DNA of 9,960 nt from Chloroflexota bacterium (GCA_021802185.1 JAKAAV010000045.1:1-9960), one strand, 5' to 3'. Shown: positions 1 through 6,231, counted from the first letter of the stretch. The notes: generated by a model not told the origin, from the sequence alone. Made by a program: numbers and translations.

Positions 1-340
1 CGGTCGTGGGCGCGCGCGACGGACGGCGGCGTCGGACGGGCCACGCGCGGTGGGCCGGCCGCGTCGACCCGGTGGTGGCGCGCCCGGACGGCCTGCCTCC
101 CGGGCTCCGACGTTGACGCCTCCCGGACCGCCCGCACGGCCGCGCCGCGACCCCGGCGGTTCCACGGCTGCCCGTGGCCAGTGCCGCCGTCACCGACCGG
201 CCCGAGCGCGGCCGTGTTGCCCGGGTCGCCGGGGACCATCAGCACGACGAGACCAGCCCGAGGCTTCCGAGGACGACCGAGACGGCGCGCATCGGCGCGC
301 GCAGCATCGGGGCGACCGCGAGCGCCTGCAAAGACGATCG
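1..340. other. No supportable gene; extreme GC stretch
   Basis: This stretch lies downstream of the minus-strand transporter gene. Several frames stay open only because the DNA is very GC-rich; their translations are Arg/Pro/Gly/Ala-rich with no recognisable domain. The most gene-like piece is a plus-strand tail open from the left edge to a TGA at 114-116, whose codons mostly end in G or C and could be the last residues of a gene lying to the left, but about 38 codons are too few to decide. No RNA gene or repeat was recognised. Confidence 0.5.
285..300 (-). terminator. Possible hairpin after the MFS gene
   Basis: GCGCGC, a four-base loop ATCG and GCGCGC form a short GC stem 41-56 bases past the stop of the minus-strand transporter gene. 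No T-run follows, so if it acts as a terminator it is not a classical one. Short GCGCGC repeats also arise by chance in DNA this GC-rich. Confidence 0.2.
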
Positions 341-1723
341 TCACGTTCCAACCGGCCTGACCATGTTGACCCGCGGCTCCCGCATCCGGATCATCGCCAC
401 CGCCCCCGCCGCGACAGCCAGCGCGGCCACCACACCGATGGCCGCCGGGTAGCCGAGCGCGTCGGCCACGAGCCCGGAGACGAGCGCGCCCACCGCGAAC
501 CCGAGGTCCCGCCAGAAGCGGTACACCCCCAGGGCCGAGGCGCGCCAGGAGGGGTGCGCGACGTCTCCGACGGCCGCGATGAGGGTCGGGTAGACCATCG
601 CGGTCCCCACGCCGAGGAGCGTGCCGGCCGCGGCCCAGCCGGCGAAGCCCCGGACGGCCGCGATGGCGGCGATCGCGACGCCCTGCACGAGCATCCCGCC
701 CACGACGAGCGACTTGCGGCCGACTCGGTCCGACAGCGGCCCGGTGGCCAGCTGCCCGATCCCCCACACGGCGGGATACACGGCCGCCAGGACGCCGATC
801 TGCCCGAGCGGCAGCCCGGACGCGGCGTAGAAGAGCGGCAGCAGGCCCCAGGCCATCCCGTCCTTCAGGTTGGTGACGAGGCCCGACAGGCTGCACGCCG
901 ACAGTGTCGGCTCGCCGAGGCTCACCAGCCTGAACACGGCGCCCAGCGCGATCTGCCCGCCCTCACCGGTCGATGCCGTCCGCTGCCGGCCCTCGTGCCG
1001 GGCGTGTCCGCGCGTCTCGCGGACCACGAGGGTCGAGAGCGACAACCCGAGGGCCACGTACGCGAGGCCGAGGAAGAACGGGGCCGGGCGCAGCCCGACC
1101 TGCTGGGCGATGAACCCGGTGGCGACCGCGGTGAGCGCCAGCCCGCCGTAGCCGGCCCATTCGTTCAGCCCGACGGCGAGGCCGCGCCGCGCGGGCCCGG
1201 CCAGGTCGACCATCGCGTTCACCAGGTTCGTCCAGGCCAGCCCCTGGTTCAGCGCCAGGAGCACATTCGCCACGATCACCCATCCCCAGCTCGGCGCCCA
1301 GATCAGCAGCAGAGGGACCGGCACTCCGGCCAGCCACCCGGCGACGAGCAGCGGCTTGCGTCCGACCCGGTCGGCGAGCGCCCCCGCCGCCAAGTTGGTG
1401 ACGGACTTGACGACGCCGAACGCGACGATGAACGTCAGCGCCGACGCGGCCGCCTGCAGCCCGAAGACACGGGTGGCGATCAGGGGCAGCACGGTGCGCT
1501 CCTGCCCAAGGACGCCACCCACCAGCGCCTGGACGGCCACGAGGAGGACGAACTGGCCCAGGTTGGCGCGCAGTCCGAGCTCCACCGCTCGCTCCCGGTG
1601 CTCGCCGCCGATCACGCCGTCCGCCACCCGCTCCTGCGTCGCTTGCGCCCGGCCGGACCCGCCGGCTGCCGTCCCGGCCTCCACCCTGGCAGGCTCCATG
1701 CTGCCATGGAAGCATAGCGCCAT
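341..1723 (-). CDS. MFS efflux-type transporter
   Basis: This is a cytoplasmic-membrane major facilitator superfamily transporter, probably a proton-driven exporter; the substrate is not evident. The 460-residue frame shows about 12 hydrophobic segments in two halves. The loop after the second helix of each half carries the MFS signature, GALADRVGRK at about residues 114-123 and GPLSDRVGRK at about 328-337. The first helix begins near LGLRANLGQFVLLV (about 49-62), leaving a long polar N-terminus. Two ATGs are possible: 1721-1723 and 1697-1699. Neither has a Shine-Dalgarno sequence, so the transcript may be nearly leaderless and the first eight residues are uncertain. It is divergent from the ArsR-rhodanese gene across 25 bp that hold a palindrome, so it is probably that regulator's target. 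Drug or toxic-ion export is an inference from context only. Confidence 0.9.
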   Translation of the reverse strand: MALCFHGSMEPARVEAGTAAGGSGRAQATQERVADGVIGGEHRERAVELGLRANLGQFVLLVAVQALVGGVLGQERTVLPLIATRVFGLQAAASALTFIVAFGVVKSVTNLAAGALADRVGRKPLLVAGWLAGVPVPLLLIWAPSWGWVIVANVLLALNQGLAWTNLVNAMVDLAGPARRGLAVGLNEWAGYGGLALTAVATGFIAQQVGLRPAPFFLGLAYVALGLSLSTLVVRETRGHARHEGRQRTASTGEGGQIALGAVFRLVSLGEPTLSACSLSGLVTNLKDGMAWGLLPLFYAASGLPLGQIGVLAAVYPAVWGIGQLATGPLSDRVGRKSLVVGGMLVQGVAIAAIAAVRGFAGWAAAGTLLGVGTAMVYPTLIAAVGDVAHPSWRASALGVYRFWRDLGFAVGALVSGLVADALGYPAAIGVVAALAVAAGAVAMIRMREPRVNMVRPVGT

Positions 1724-1732
1724 TCAAAAGAT

Positions 1733-1745
1733 CGTTAGAATAACG
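1733..1745. promoter_or_regulatory. Putative ArsR operator between divergent genes
   Basis: CGTTA-GAA-TAACG is a perfect 5-bp inverted repeat with a 3-bp centre in the 25-bp gap between the transporter and regulator genes. Its centre reads TAGAAT (1736-1741) on the plus strand, five of six matches to the -10 consensus, and TATTCT on the minus strand, four of six. A repressor bound here would cover both promoters. That fits the way ArsR-family repressors usually regulate themselves and a divergent exporter gene. Binding itself is inferred. Confidence 0.5.
1736..1741 (+). promoter_or_regulatory. -10 element of the arsR-rhodanese gene
   Basis: TAGAAT lies seven bases before the ATG at 1749. With the usual 6-7 base distance from a -10 box to the start site, transcription would begin at or next to the ATG, giving a leaderless mRNA. 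The lack of a Shine-Dalgarno sequence agrees. No good -35 hexamer is visible 17-18 bp upstream. Confidence 0.4.
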
Positions 1746-1748
1746 GGC

Positions 1749-2423
1749 ATGGAGTCGGATCGCGTCGTCAAGACGGCCTTCAACCGGGAGTTCGCCCGCC
1801 TTGCCGGGGCTCTCGCCAACCCGCATCGCGTCGAGCTCCTGGACCTGCTCGCCCAGGGCGAGCGCAGCGTCGAGGCCCTCGCGACGGAGGCCGCGATGAG
1901 CGTCTCCCTGGCCTCCGCGCACCTGCGGGCGCTCCGGCTCTCGCGGCTGGTCGAGACCCGGCGCGACGGCCCTCGGGTCCTGTATCGGCTCGCCGGCGAC
2001 GAGGTCTACGCGCTCCTCGGGTCGCTGCGTGCCGCGGCTCGTGCGCGGCTGCCCGAGATCCACGACGCGGCGGCCCGATACCTCGCGGACCACGACGGGA
2101 TCGAGCCCGTGACGCGCGAGGAGCTCGTGAGGCGCGTGCGCGACGGGCGCGCGGTCGTGATCGACGTCCGGCCCGCGGTCGAGTACCGCGCGGGGCACAT
2201 CCGCGGCGCGGTCTCCGTCCCGCTGCAGGAGCTGGAGGACCGGCTTGGGGAGCTTCCCGATGGCGCAGAGATCGTTGCCTACTGCCGGGGGCCGTACTGC
2301 CTCTACGCCTCGACAGCCGTCGCGGAGCTGCGTCGCCGCGGATTCGCGGCGCGACGGCTCGTGGACGGCTTTCCCGAATGGCGCCTCGCGGGACTGCCGA
2401 CCGCGACCGGGAGCCAACCGTGA
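1749..2423 (+). CDS. ArsR-family HTH repressor fused to rhodanese
   Basis: This is a predicted DNA-binding repressor of 224 residues. Residues about 11-90 form an ArsR/SmtB winged helix, from LAGALANPHRVELLDLL through the recognition helix region SVSLASAHLRALRLSRLV to a wing ending VLYRLAG. Residues about 118-216 form a rhodanese domain with IDVRP (138-142), AGHIRGA (148-154), the active-site loop CRGPYC (179-184) and GFPEW (207-211). The ArsR part has no cysteine and lacks the ELCVCDL-type metal site. The only two cysteines are C179 and C184 in the catalytic loop, so sensing may work through a persulfide or other sulfur or redox chemistry there; this is inference. The ATG at 1749 keeps the whole HTH; the upstream in-frame extension is a shadow of the transporter gene. 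The stop overlaps the GTG of the methyltransferase gene, so the two are likely one operon. Confidence 0.93.
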   Translation: MESDRVVKTAFNREFARLAGALANPHRVELLDLLAQGERSVEALATEAAMSVSLASAHLRALRLSRLVETRRDGPRVLYRLAGDEVYALLGSLRAAARARLPEIHDAAARYLADHDGIEPVTREELVRRVRDGRAVVIDVRPAVEYRAGHIRGAVSVPLQELEDRLGELPDGAEIVAYCRGPYCLYASTAVAELRRRGFAARRLVDGFPEWRLAGLPTATGSQP

Positions 2424-3187
2424 GTGATCGGGGACCGGGCGTCAACCGGACGACCGCCGAGGCTGCCCGGGCGGACGACGAGCCCACCGCTGGCGGGTCT
2501 TCGCCTGCGTGCGCGTGCGACGCCGCGCCCTCGATCAGCGCCCACTTCGACGCGAAGGTGAGGCGGATGGGGAGCGGCGCGACGGGGACGCCGCACGCGA
2601 CGACGCGGGCGCTCCTCGATCTGCTGGGCGATGCGAACGGCCACACCGTGCTCGAGCTCGGTGCCGGACGTGGCGGATTGCTGCTCGAGGTGCTGCGCAA
2701 CGGCGCGGCACGGGTCACCGGGATCGAGCTTTCCGAGGCGAGCCTGGCCGTCGCCCGTCAGCGGATCGCCGATGACGGCTACGCCGACAGGGCGGACCTC
2801 GTGGTGGGCGACGGTGCCGCGGTCCCGCTCGAGCCGCACGACTGGGTCGTGCTCGACCGCGTGATCTGCTGCTACCCCGGCGCGGACGCGCTCGTCGCGC
2901 ATTCCGCGGGTGCTGCCCGGCAGCGGTACGCATTCGCCGTGCCGGATTCGGGGGGCTGGCGCGGCGTGGCCTCGCGCATCGCCCGGCTGGTCGACAACTC
3001 GTGGAACAGCCTGATGCGCAGGCCATGCACCACATTCGTGCACGACCTCGAGCGGATCGACGGGATCCTGCGGGGCGCGGGACTCGTGCGATCCGCCACG
3101 GCGCGCCGCGGGCTCTGGCATGTGGCGGTGTACGAGCGGGCGTCGGCGGGGCCTGGCCAAACGGTGCCCGCGCGACCGCGCAGCTGA
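2420..3187 (+). CDS. Class I SAM-dependent methyltransferase
   Basis: This is a probable soluble methyltransferase of 255 residues. The SAM-binding fold shows motif I TVLELGAGRGG (about 76-86), the acidic end of strand 2 in GIELS (101-105, E103) and LDRVICCYP (about 145-153) where motif IV is expected. A CAC pair (C31, C33) followed by a conserved-looking FD (43-44) lies before the fold. I recall this N-terminus and the DRVICCYP string from an uncharacterised bacterial methyltransferase family, so the substrate is unknown. It does not look like a standard ArsM arsenite methyltransferase. The GTG at 2420 was chosen because it forms a GTGA overlap with the regulator's stop; the in-frame ATG at 2378 would lie deep inside the rhodanese domain. 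Co-transcription with the regulator suggests it modifies the same compound or its damage product (inference). Confidence 0.85.
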   Translation: MSDRGPGVNRTTAEAARADDEPTAGGSSPACACDAAPSISAHFDAKVRRMGSGATGTPHATTRALLDLLGDANGHTVLELGAGRGGLLLEVLRNGAARVTGIELSEASLAVARQRIADDGYADRADLVVGDGAAVPLEPHDWVVLDRVICCYPGADALVAHSAGAARQRYAFAVPDSGGWRGVASRIARLVDNSWNSLMRRPCTTFVHDLERIDGILRGAGLVRSATARRGLWHVAVYERASAGPGQTVPARPRS

Positions 3188-3197
3188 GCCGACGAGC

Positions 3198-3233
3198 GGT
3201 CGCCAGGCCCGGGCGGGATCAGTTCCGGCGACC
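3198..3233. terminator. Possible terminator stem between convergent genes
   Basis: GGTCGCC (3198-3204) and GGCGACC (3227-3233) form a perfect 7-bp inverted repeat with a 22-base loop containing CCCGGG. It lies in the 88-bp gap where the methyltransferase and toxin genes converge, where termination is needed for both. There is no T-run on either strand. Confidence 0.25.
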
Positions 3234-3275
3234 AGCGGAATCGCGACGCCGGCCGTGGCAATCGCGAAGGGGCGC

Positions 3276-3662
3276 TCAGCCCGCGCCGTCCAGGGCGGCC
3301 GGCAGGTCGAGCCCGAGGTGGTGCGACAGCGCCTCCCTGACCCGTCCGCGCAGCTCCGGGTCGCTGACGTACTGAACCTCGCCGCCGACTTCGAACGCCG
3401 TCACGCGGGACAGGTCGATCGTCCCTACCTGGTGGCACAGGATGACCGCGTCCTTCGTCTGCCCGGCGTGCCCGCCCGGGATCACGACCTCCCCCGGATA
3501 CTTCGCCGGCCGCGCCGAGATCGGGCACACGGTCGCCATGCCGCTGCGGTGGAACGCCTCGTACGAGACGACCAGCGCCCGCCGGGTGCCCTCCTGCTGG
3601 TGGCCGCGTGTCGGGTCGATGTCGACGAGCACGATCGCCCAGCGGAGGAGGCGCGCCGTCAT
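3276..3662 (-). CDS. mazF: MazF/PemK-family toxin (endoribonuclease)
   Basis: This is the predicted toxin of a type II toxin-antitoxin pair; MazF proteins are sequence-specific mRNA interferases. The 128-residue protein starts WAIVLVDIDPTRG and continues EGTRRALVVS (about 24-33), VCPISA (45-50), PGEVVIP (56-62), and DAVILCHQVGTIDLSRV (71-87). These match the usual MazF order. R27 is in the place of the conserved catalytic Arg, and S49 stands where many MazF proteins have the catalytic Thr. The ATG at 3660-3662 was chosen because it overlaps the antitoxin stop (ATGA) and begins just before the first strand; longer versions run into the antitoxin frame. Order antitoxin then toxin with coupled translation is standard. 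The toxin looks intact. Its RNA target sequence cannot be predicted here. Confidence 0.9.
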   Translation of the reverse strand: MTARLLRWAIVLVDIDPTRGHQQEGTRRALVVSYEAFHRSGMATVCPISARPAKYPGEVVIPGGHAGQTKDAVILCHQVGTIDLSRVTAFEVGGEVQYVSDPELRGRVREALSHHLGLDLPAALDGAG

Positions 3663-3913
3663 CCGGGCCAGCTCTCGCCGTCGCGGAACTCGGCGGCGAT
3701 CTGCCGCAGCTCCGCCGCGAACGCCGGATCGCTCGCCGCCTGCTCCCACGCCGATGCCTCGGCCTGCGCCCGAACCTCGAGATACAGCCGCTCGACCGCG
3801 AGCTCCACCACCGCGTCCTGGCTCCGCGGCAGGTCTGGCAGCTGCGCGAGCTCGCGAACCCGGTGCACCGCCGTCTCGCTCAGGTTGTACGTCCGCTTCA
3901 CCCGGCCACCCAT
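3659..3913 (-). CDS. mazE: Ribbon-helix-helix antitoxin (MazE-like)
   Basis: This is the predicted antitoxin partner of the adjacent MazF. The 84-residue protein has an N-terminal ribbon-helix-helix pattern: strand VKRTYNLSETAVHRVREL (about 5-22), then SQDAVVELAVERLYLEV (about 31-47) as helix 2. A charged, Ala-rich helical tail, AEASAWEQAASDPAFAAELR, runs from about 51 to 70 and probably wraps the toxin. The ATG at 3911-3913 was chosen because the fold begins directly after it, and because a good promoter ends six bases upstream, consistent with a leaderless mRNA; the longer frame would run through that promoter. The antitoxin dimer probably represses its own promoter through the inverted repeat there (inference from the family). 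Confidence 0.85.
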   Translation of the reverse strand: MGGRVKRTYNLSETAVHRVRELAQLPDLPRSQDAVVELAVERLYLEVRAQAEASAWEQAASDPAFAAELRQIAAEFRDGESWPG

Positions 3914-3915
3914 GG

Positions 3916-3943
3916 GCGCAGTATCGACGTCCACAATCTGCGC
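3916..3943. promoter_or_regulatory. Putative antitoxin operator over the mazEF promoter
   Basis: GCGCAG (3916-3921) and its inverse CTGCGC (3938-3943) are separated by 16 bp, so their centres are 22 bp apart, about two helical turns, on the same face of DNA. They bracket the -10 element and spacer. Two ribbon-helix-helix dimers could bind in this arrangement. The arms are only 6 bp and GC-rich, so chance remains possible. Confidence 0.35.
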
Positions 3944-3948
3944 GTCAA
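3920..3948 (-). promoter_or_regulatory. Promoter of the mazEF pair
   Basis: On the minus strand TTGACG (3943-3948, five of six matches to the -35 consensus) is followed after exactly 17 bp by GATACT (3920-3925, four of six to the -10). The ATG of the antitoxin begins six bases past the -10, so the transcript is probably leaderless. It is the best-spaced promoter seen in the window. Confidence 0.6.
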
Positions 3949-4085
3949 TCCCTCGTGCAATCGGCCGAGCCCTTGGTGCGCCGATCGCCCCGCGGGCGTC
4001 AACAACGGCCGACGGGGCCCGGCGGGTCGAGGGCGCGACGGGTCGTGCCGCACCCGGGCCCGTCATACTGTCGAGCCCGCGACCG

Positions 4086-4091
4086 AGGAGG
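4086..4091 (+). promoter_or_regulatory. Strong ribosome binding site
   Basis: AGGAGG, a full match to the anti-Shine-Dalgarno core, lies six bases before the ATG at 4098 and decides the start of the reductase-family gene. Confidence 0.8.
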
Positions 4092-4097
4092 CATCCG

Positions 4098-4661
4098 ATG
4101 CGCAGCGTGACCTATTCGATGGGCGTCTCACTCGACGGCTACATCGTCGGGCCGGACGGCAACATCTTTGCGCCGGCGCCCGACGAGGAGATGTGGCGCC
4201 ATGTCATGGACGAGATCCGGGGGGTCGGCGTCCACCTGATGGGACGCCGGCTGTACGAGACGATGCTGTACTGGGAGACCGACGACCACGATTCACCGTT
4301 CGACGACACGGAACGCGAGTGGGCCGCGCTCTGGAATCCGATCCCGAAGGTGGTGTTCTCCACCACGCTGTCGGCCGTGGAGGGCAACGCCCGCCTGGCG
4401 TCTGGCGGCCTCGCGGAGGAGATCGAGCGGCTGCGTGCCGAGCCGGGCGAGGGCGACATCGCGATCGGCGGCGCGACGCTCGCCGCGGAGGCGGCCGCGC
4501 TGGGGCTGATCGACGAGTACCGGCCCCGGGTGTACCCGACGCTGGTCGGCGGCGGGATCCCGTTCTTTCCACGGAACGAGCGCCGGGTGGAGCTCGAACT
4601 CGTCGAGACCCGCAGCATCGGCTCAGGAGTGCTCTACCTCCGCTACCGCGTGGCCCATTAG
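4098..4661 (+). CDS. RibD C-terminal/DHFR-like reductase family protein
   Basis: This is a 187-residue protein of the dihydrofolate-reductase-like fold that includes the RibD C-terminal reductase domain; most stand-alone members are uncharacterised NADPH-dependent reductases. Visible marks are the first strand with SLDGYI (11-16), GRRLYE (49-54) in the position of the usual GRxTYE, a PKVVFSTTL strand (83-91), IGGATLA (123-129) of the nucleotide-binding part, and the C-terminal GVLYLRYRV (177-185). The start ATG is fixed by a strong AGGAGG at 4086-4091 with a six-base spacer; upstream in-frame sequence crosses the mazEF genes and is a shadow. A weak -10 (CATACT, 4064-4069) lies upstream. It is divergent from mazEF and its TAG overlaps a TAA on the other strand. 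A role in riboflavin or folate synthesis is not supported by the neighbours. Confidence 0.9.
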   Translation: MRSVTYSMGVSLDGYIVGPDGNIFAPAPDEEMWRHVMDEIRGVGVHLMGRRLYETMLYWETDDHDSPFDDTEREWAALWNPIPKVVFSTTLSAVEGNARLASGGLAEEIERLRAEPGEGDIAIGGATLAAEAAALGLIDEYRPRVYPTLVGGGIPFFPRNERRVELELVETRSIGSGVLYLRYRVAH

Positions 4662-5477
4662 CCGGCTCGTCCGCCGGCGGTTCGCCGGCTTCGGCAGGCA
4701 GGTCGAGGATGCGGAACCGATCGACCTCGCGGGCGGACTCGAGCGCCCCGTCCTCGACGATCGCGTAGCGCAGCAGGCGCGGTCCGGGGCGGTCCGGCAG
4801 CTGCGGCGGCGACGGCCAGCGCTGCGCGACGCGGTCGGCGGCGTCGATCCCGACGAACGGGCGCCACTCGACCCCGCGCTCGCGATGGTTCGCGTCGGCG
4901 ACGGCCCGCTGAGCTCTGGCAGCAGGATCGCGGGCACCGTCAGATAGCGGACGTCGATCCGATCCGTCCGCGCTTCCGGCTCGCCCTCGAACCAGCGCAC
5001 CAGGCGCGCCGGCACCGGGCTCCCCTCGTCCTCGTCGAACGCGAAACCCAGGCGGTCCGCCAGTGGGCCGGGCTGCGGGGTGTGCCAAACCGAGCCGGCC
5101 GCGAGCGGGACGCGCAGCGTGGCCAGCACGATCGACGGGACGAACACGTATCGGACGTCGGCGTCGAGCGGGAACCACGCGTCCACGACGCGCGGCGCGA
5201 GCCGCATCAGGAACCGGGAGGGCCGGGCGTTCACCGCCTCCCCTCCGTGCGGCCCGATCGCGCCCTCGAGCGTCGGCCGCCCGGTGGTCGCGACGGGCTC
5301 GCCGGCCTCGTCGAACTCGGTCAGCGTCGCGCCGTCCGGGTCGATCACGACGCGCATGTACGGACGCCCGCCGGCGTCGGGGTAGTCGGCCGTCCACGTC
5401 GCGCCGTCGCGGCGGATCGAGTCGGGGTCGAGCAGGCCCAGGCCGATGTAGGGCAGGTCGAACGGGTGCGGGGACAT
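4658..5477 (-). pseudogene. Unrecognised gene broken by a frameshift
   Basis: I do not recognise this family. The frame from the ATG at 5475-5477 is well preceded by a Shine-Dalgarno (AGGAGA, seven bases upstream of the ATG) and reads as good protein to about residue 189 (VRYLTVPAILLPEL), then turns into Arg/Ser-rich nonsense. From about 4911 the next frame takes over with good protein: QRAVADANHRERGVEWRPF, VGIDAADRVAQRWPSPPQLP, LLRYAIVEDGALESAREVD and RFRILDLPAE. Adding one G (plus strand) near 4911 joins the two as PELQRAV, so one base is missing. That second frame has no stop until 4204, deep in the reductase gene; a TAA in the third frame at 4658-4660 suggests a second lost base. The full product would be about 273 residues, soluble, acidic and without a signal peptide. 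Either decay or sequencing error could explain it. Its first 14 codons lie in a 168-bp repeat. Confidence 0.6.
4660..4690. terminator. Hairpin at the convergent gene ends
   Basis: AGCCGGC (4660-4666) and GCCGGCT (4684-4690) form a 7-bp stem, and the loop holds a second palindrome, CCGCCGGCGG (4671-4680). It begins inside the TAG of the plus-strand reductase gene and lies at the end of the opposing gene, where a two-way terminator would be expected. No T-run is present. It could also simply be coding sequence of the opposing gene. Confidence 0.3.
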
Positions 5478-5602
5478 CCCTCGTCTCCTATCGCACCTGG
5501 CAGGGGCACCGTGCCGGCGTGAGGGACGCCGGTGGTTGCCGGGCCGTCGTCGAGCCAGGACTCTCGGGCCGCTCTCGATAGGTGCCGCGCTCGCGGCTGG
5601 AG
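5435..5602. repeat. 168-bp direct repeat, copy 1
   Basis: This block matches 6238-6405 over its whole length with only two substitutions (5483 and 5531) and one single-base insertion plus one single-base deletion near 5495-5503. It contains the first 14 codons, ribosome binding site and 125 bp of upstream sequence of the broken minus-strand gene. It also contains a hairpin, CCGGCGT (5514-5520) and ACGCCGG (5526-5532), whose stem is spoiled by one change in copy 2, and GGCAC-C-GTGCC just before it. Confidence 0.95.
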
Positions 5603-5652
5603 GTAAGCGTGAGGCAAGGTGGACAGAGTAGCCTCGGGATGGAGGTCGTCTC

Positions 5653-5913
5653 GTGCCGCGTGTCTGCGAGTTCTTCGGGATCCAGATCTACATCTACTAC
5701 AGCGACCACCAGGATCCCCACTTCCACGCGCTCTATGGCGGACGCGAGGTCGAGGTCCGGATGGATGACCTTTCCGTCCTGGCGGGCCAGCTGTCGCCGC
5801 GAGCCATGGGAATGGTCGTCGAATGGGCAAGCGCTCGACGAGACGCGCTGTTCGAGGACTGGAAGCTCGCCGAAGAACACCTGCCGCTCAAGAAGATCGC
5901 ACCACTCAAGTAG
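5653..5913 (+). CDS. DUF4160 family protein
   Basis: This is an 86-residue protein matching the DUF4160 pattern: MPRVCEFFGIQIYIYYSDH at the start, then DPHFHALYGG (21-30), the family's most typical string, and LSPRAMGMVVEWASARRDAL (47-66), ending PLKKIAPL. Its biochemical function is not known to me; DUF4160 genes very often precede a DUF2442 gene, as here, and the pair is frequently suspected of being toxin-antitoxin-like. The start is a GTG supported by GGAGG at 5641-5645 with a seven-base spacer. The stop lies nine bases before the DUF2442 ATG, so the two are one transcription unit. The pair lies between two copies of a 168-bp repeat. Length is normal for the family and the gene looks intact. 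Confidence 0.88.
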   Translation: MPRVCEFFGIQIYIYYSDHQDPHFHALYGGREVEVRMDDLSVLAGQLSPRAMGMVVEWASARRDALFEDWKLAEEHLPLKKIAPLK

Positions 5914-5922
5914 GATCAGCGA

Positions 5923-6231
5923 ATGCTTCGCGTTCGCCGCGTCCTCGCTCTCGACGGCTTCCGGGTGCGCCTGACGCTCACCAGCGGGGATGTGGTTGAG
6001 CGCGATCTCACCGACGTCCTCTGGGGCCCGGTCTTTGAGCCGTTGCGGGCCGACCTCGCCAGGTTCCGCGAAGTCTCGGTTGAGGCTGGGACACTCGTGT
6101 GGGCAGGAGGCGCCGATCTCGACCCGGACGTGCTGATCTGGGGTGGACCGGCGCCGCACGGTAGTGATGCGCACCCACCGCGGTACCTCAAGCTCGAGTC
6201 TCCTCGCTCGGCGCCGATGACCGCGGGCTGA
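5923..6231 (+). CDS. DUF2442 family protein
   Basis: This is a 102-residue protein matching the DUF2442 pattern: a beta-rich start RVRRVLALDGFRVRLTLTSG (3-22), VERDLTDVL (25-33), GPVFEPLRAD (35-44), and LVWAGGADLDPDVL (58-71). The typical domain ends there; about 30 further residues form a Pro/Gly/Ser-rich tail that stops six bases before repeat copy 2, so the tail may have been acquired at the cassette edge. It is the partner of the DUF4160 protein. Family function is unresolved; DUF2442 members are often found in small two-gene modules. An AGGA at 5912-5915 gives a weak ribosome binding site, and translation may be coupled to DUF4160. Confidence 0.88.
   Translation: MLRVRRVLALDGFRVRLTLTSGDVVERDLTDVLWGPVFEPLRADLARFREVSVEAGTLVWAGGADLDPDVLIWGGPAPHGSDAHPPRYLKLESPRSAPMTAG

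Noticed and set aside
1..116. Possible tail of a plus-strand gene ending at a TGA at 114-116
   Set aside because: Third-position GC is high, but only about 38 codons are visible, no motif is present and GC is extreme in every frame here.
50..1717. Long plus-strand open frame of about 555 codons opposite the transporter gene
   Set aside because: Its translation is Arg/Pro/Asp-rich without any domain, while the opposite strand gives a textbook MFS protein with two signature loops. It is an antisense shadow of GC-rich coding DNA.
963..2417. Long minus-strand open frame across the regulator and transporter
   Set aside because: Low-complexity Arg/Gly/Ala translation that overlaps two convincing genes on other frames and covers their shared operator.
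2378..2419. ATG at 2378 as the start of the methyltransferase
   Set aside because: It would overlap the regulator's conserved rhodanese end by 46 bases, while the GTG at 2420 forms a normal GTGA coupling overlap.
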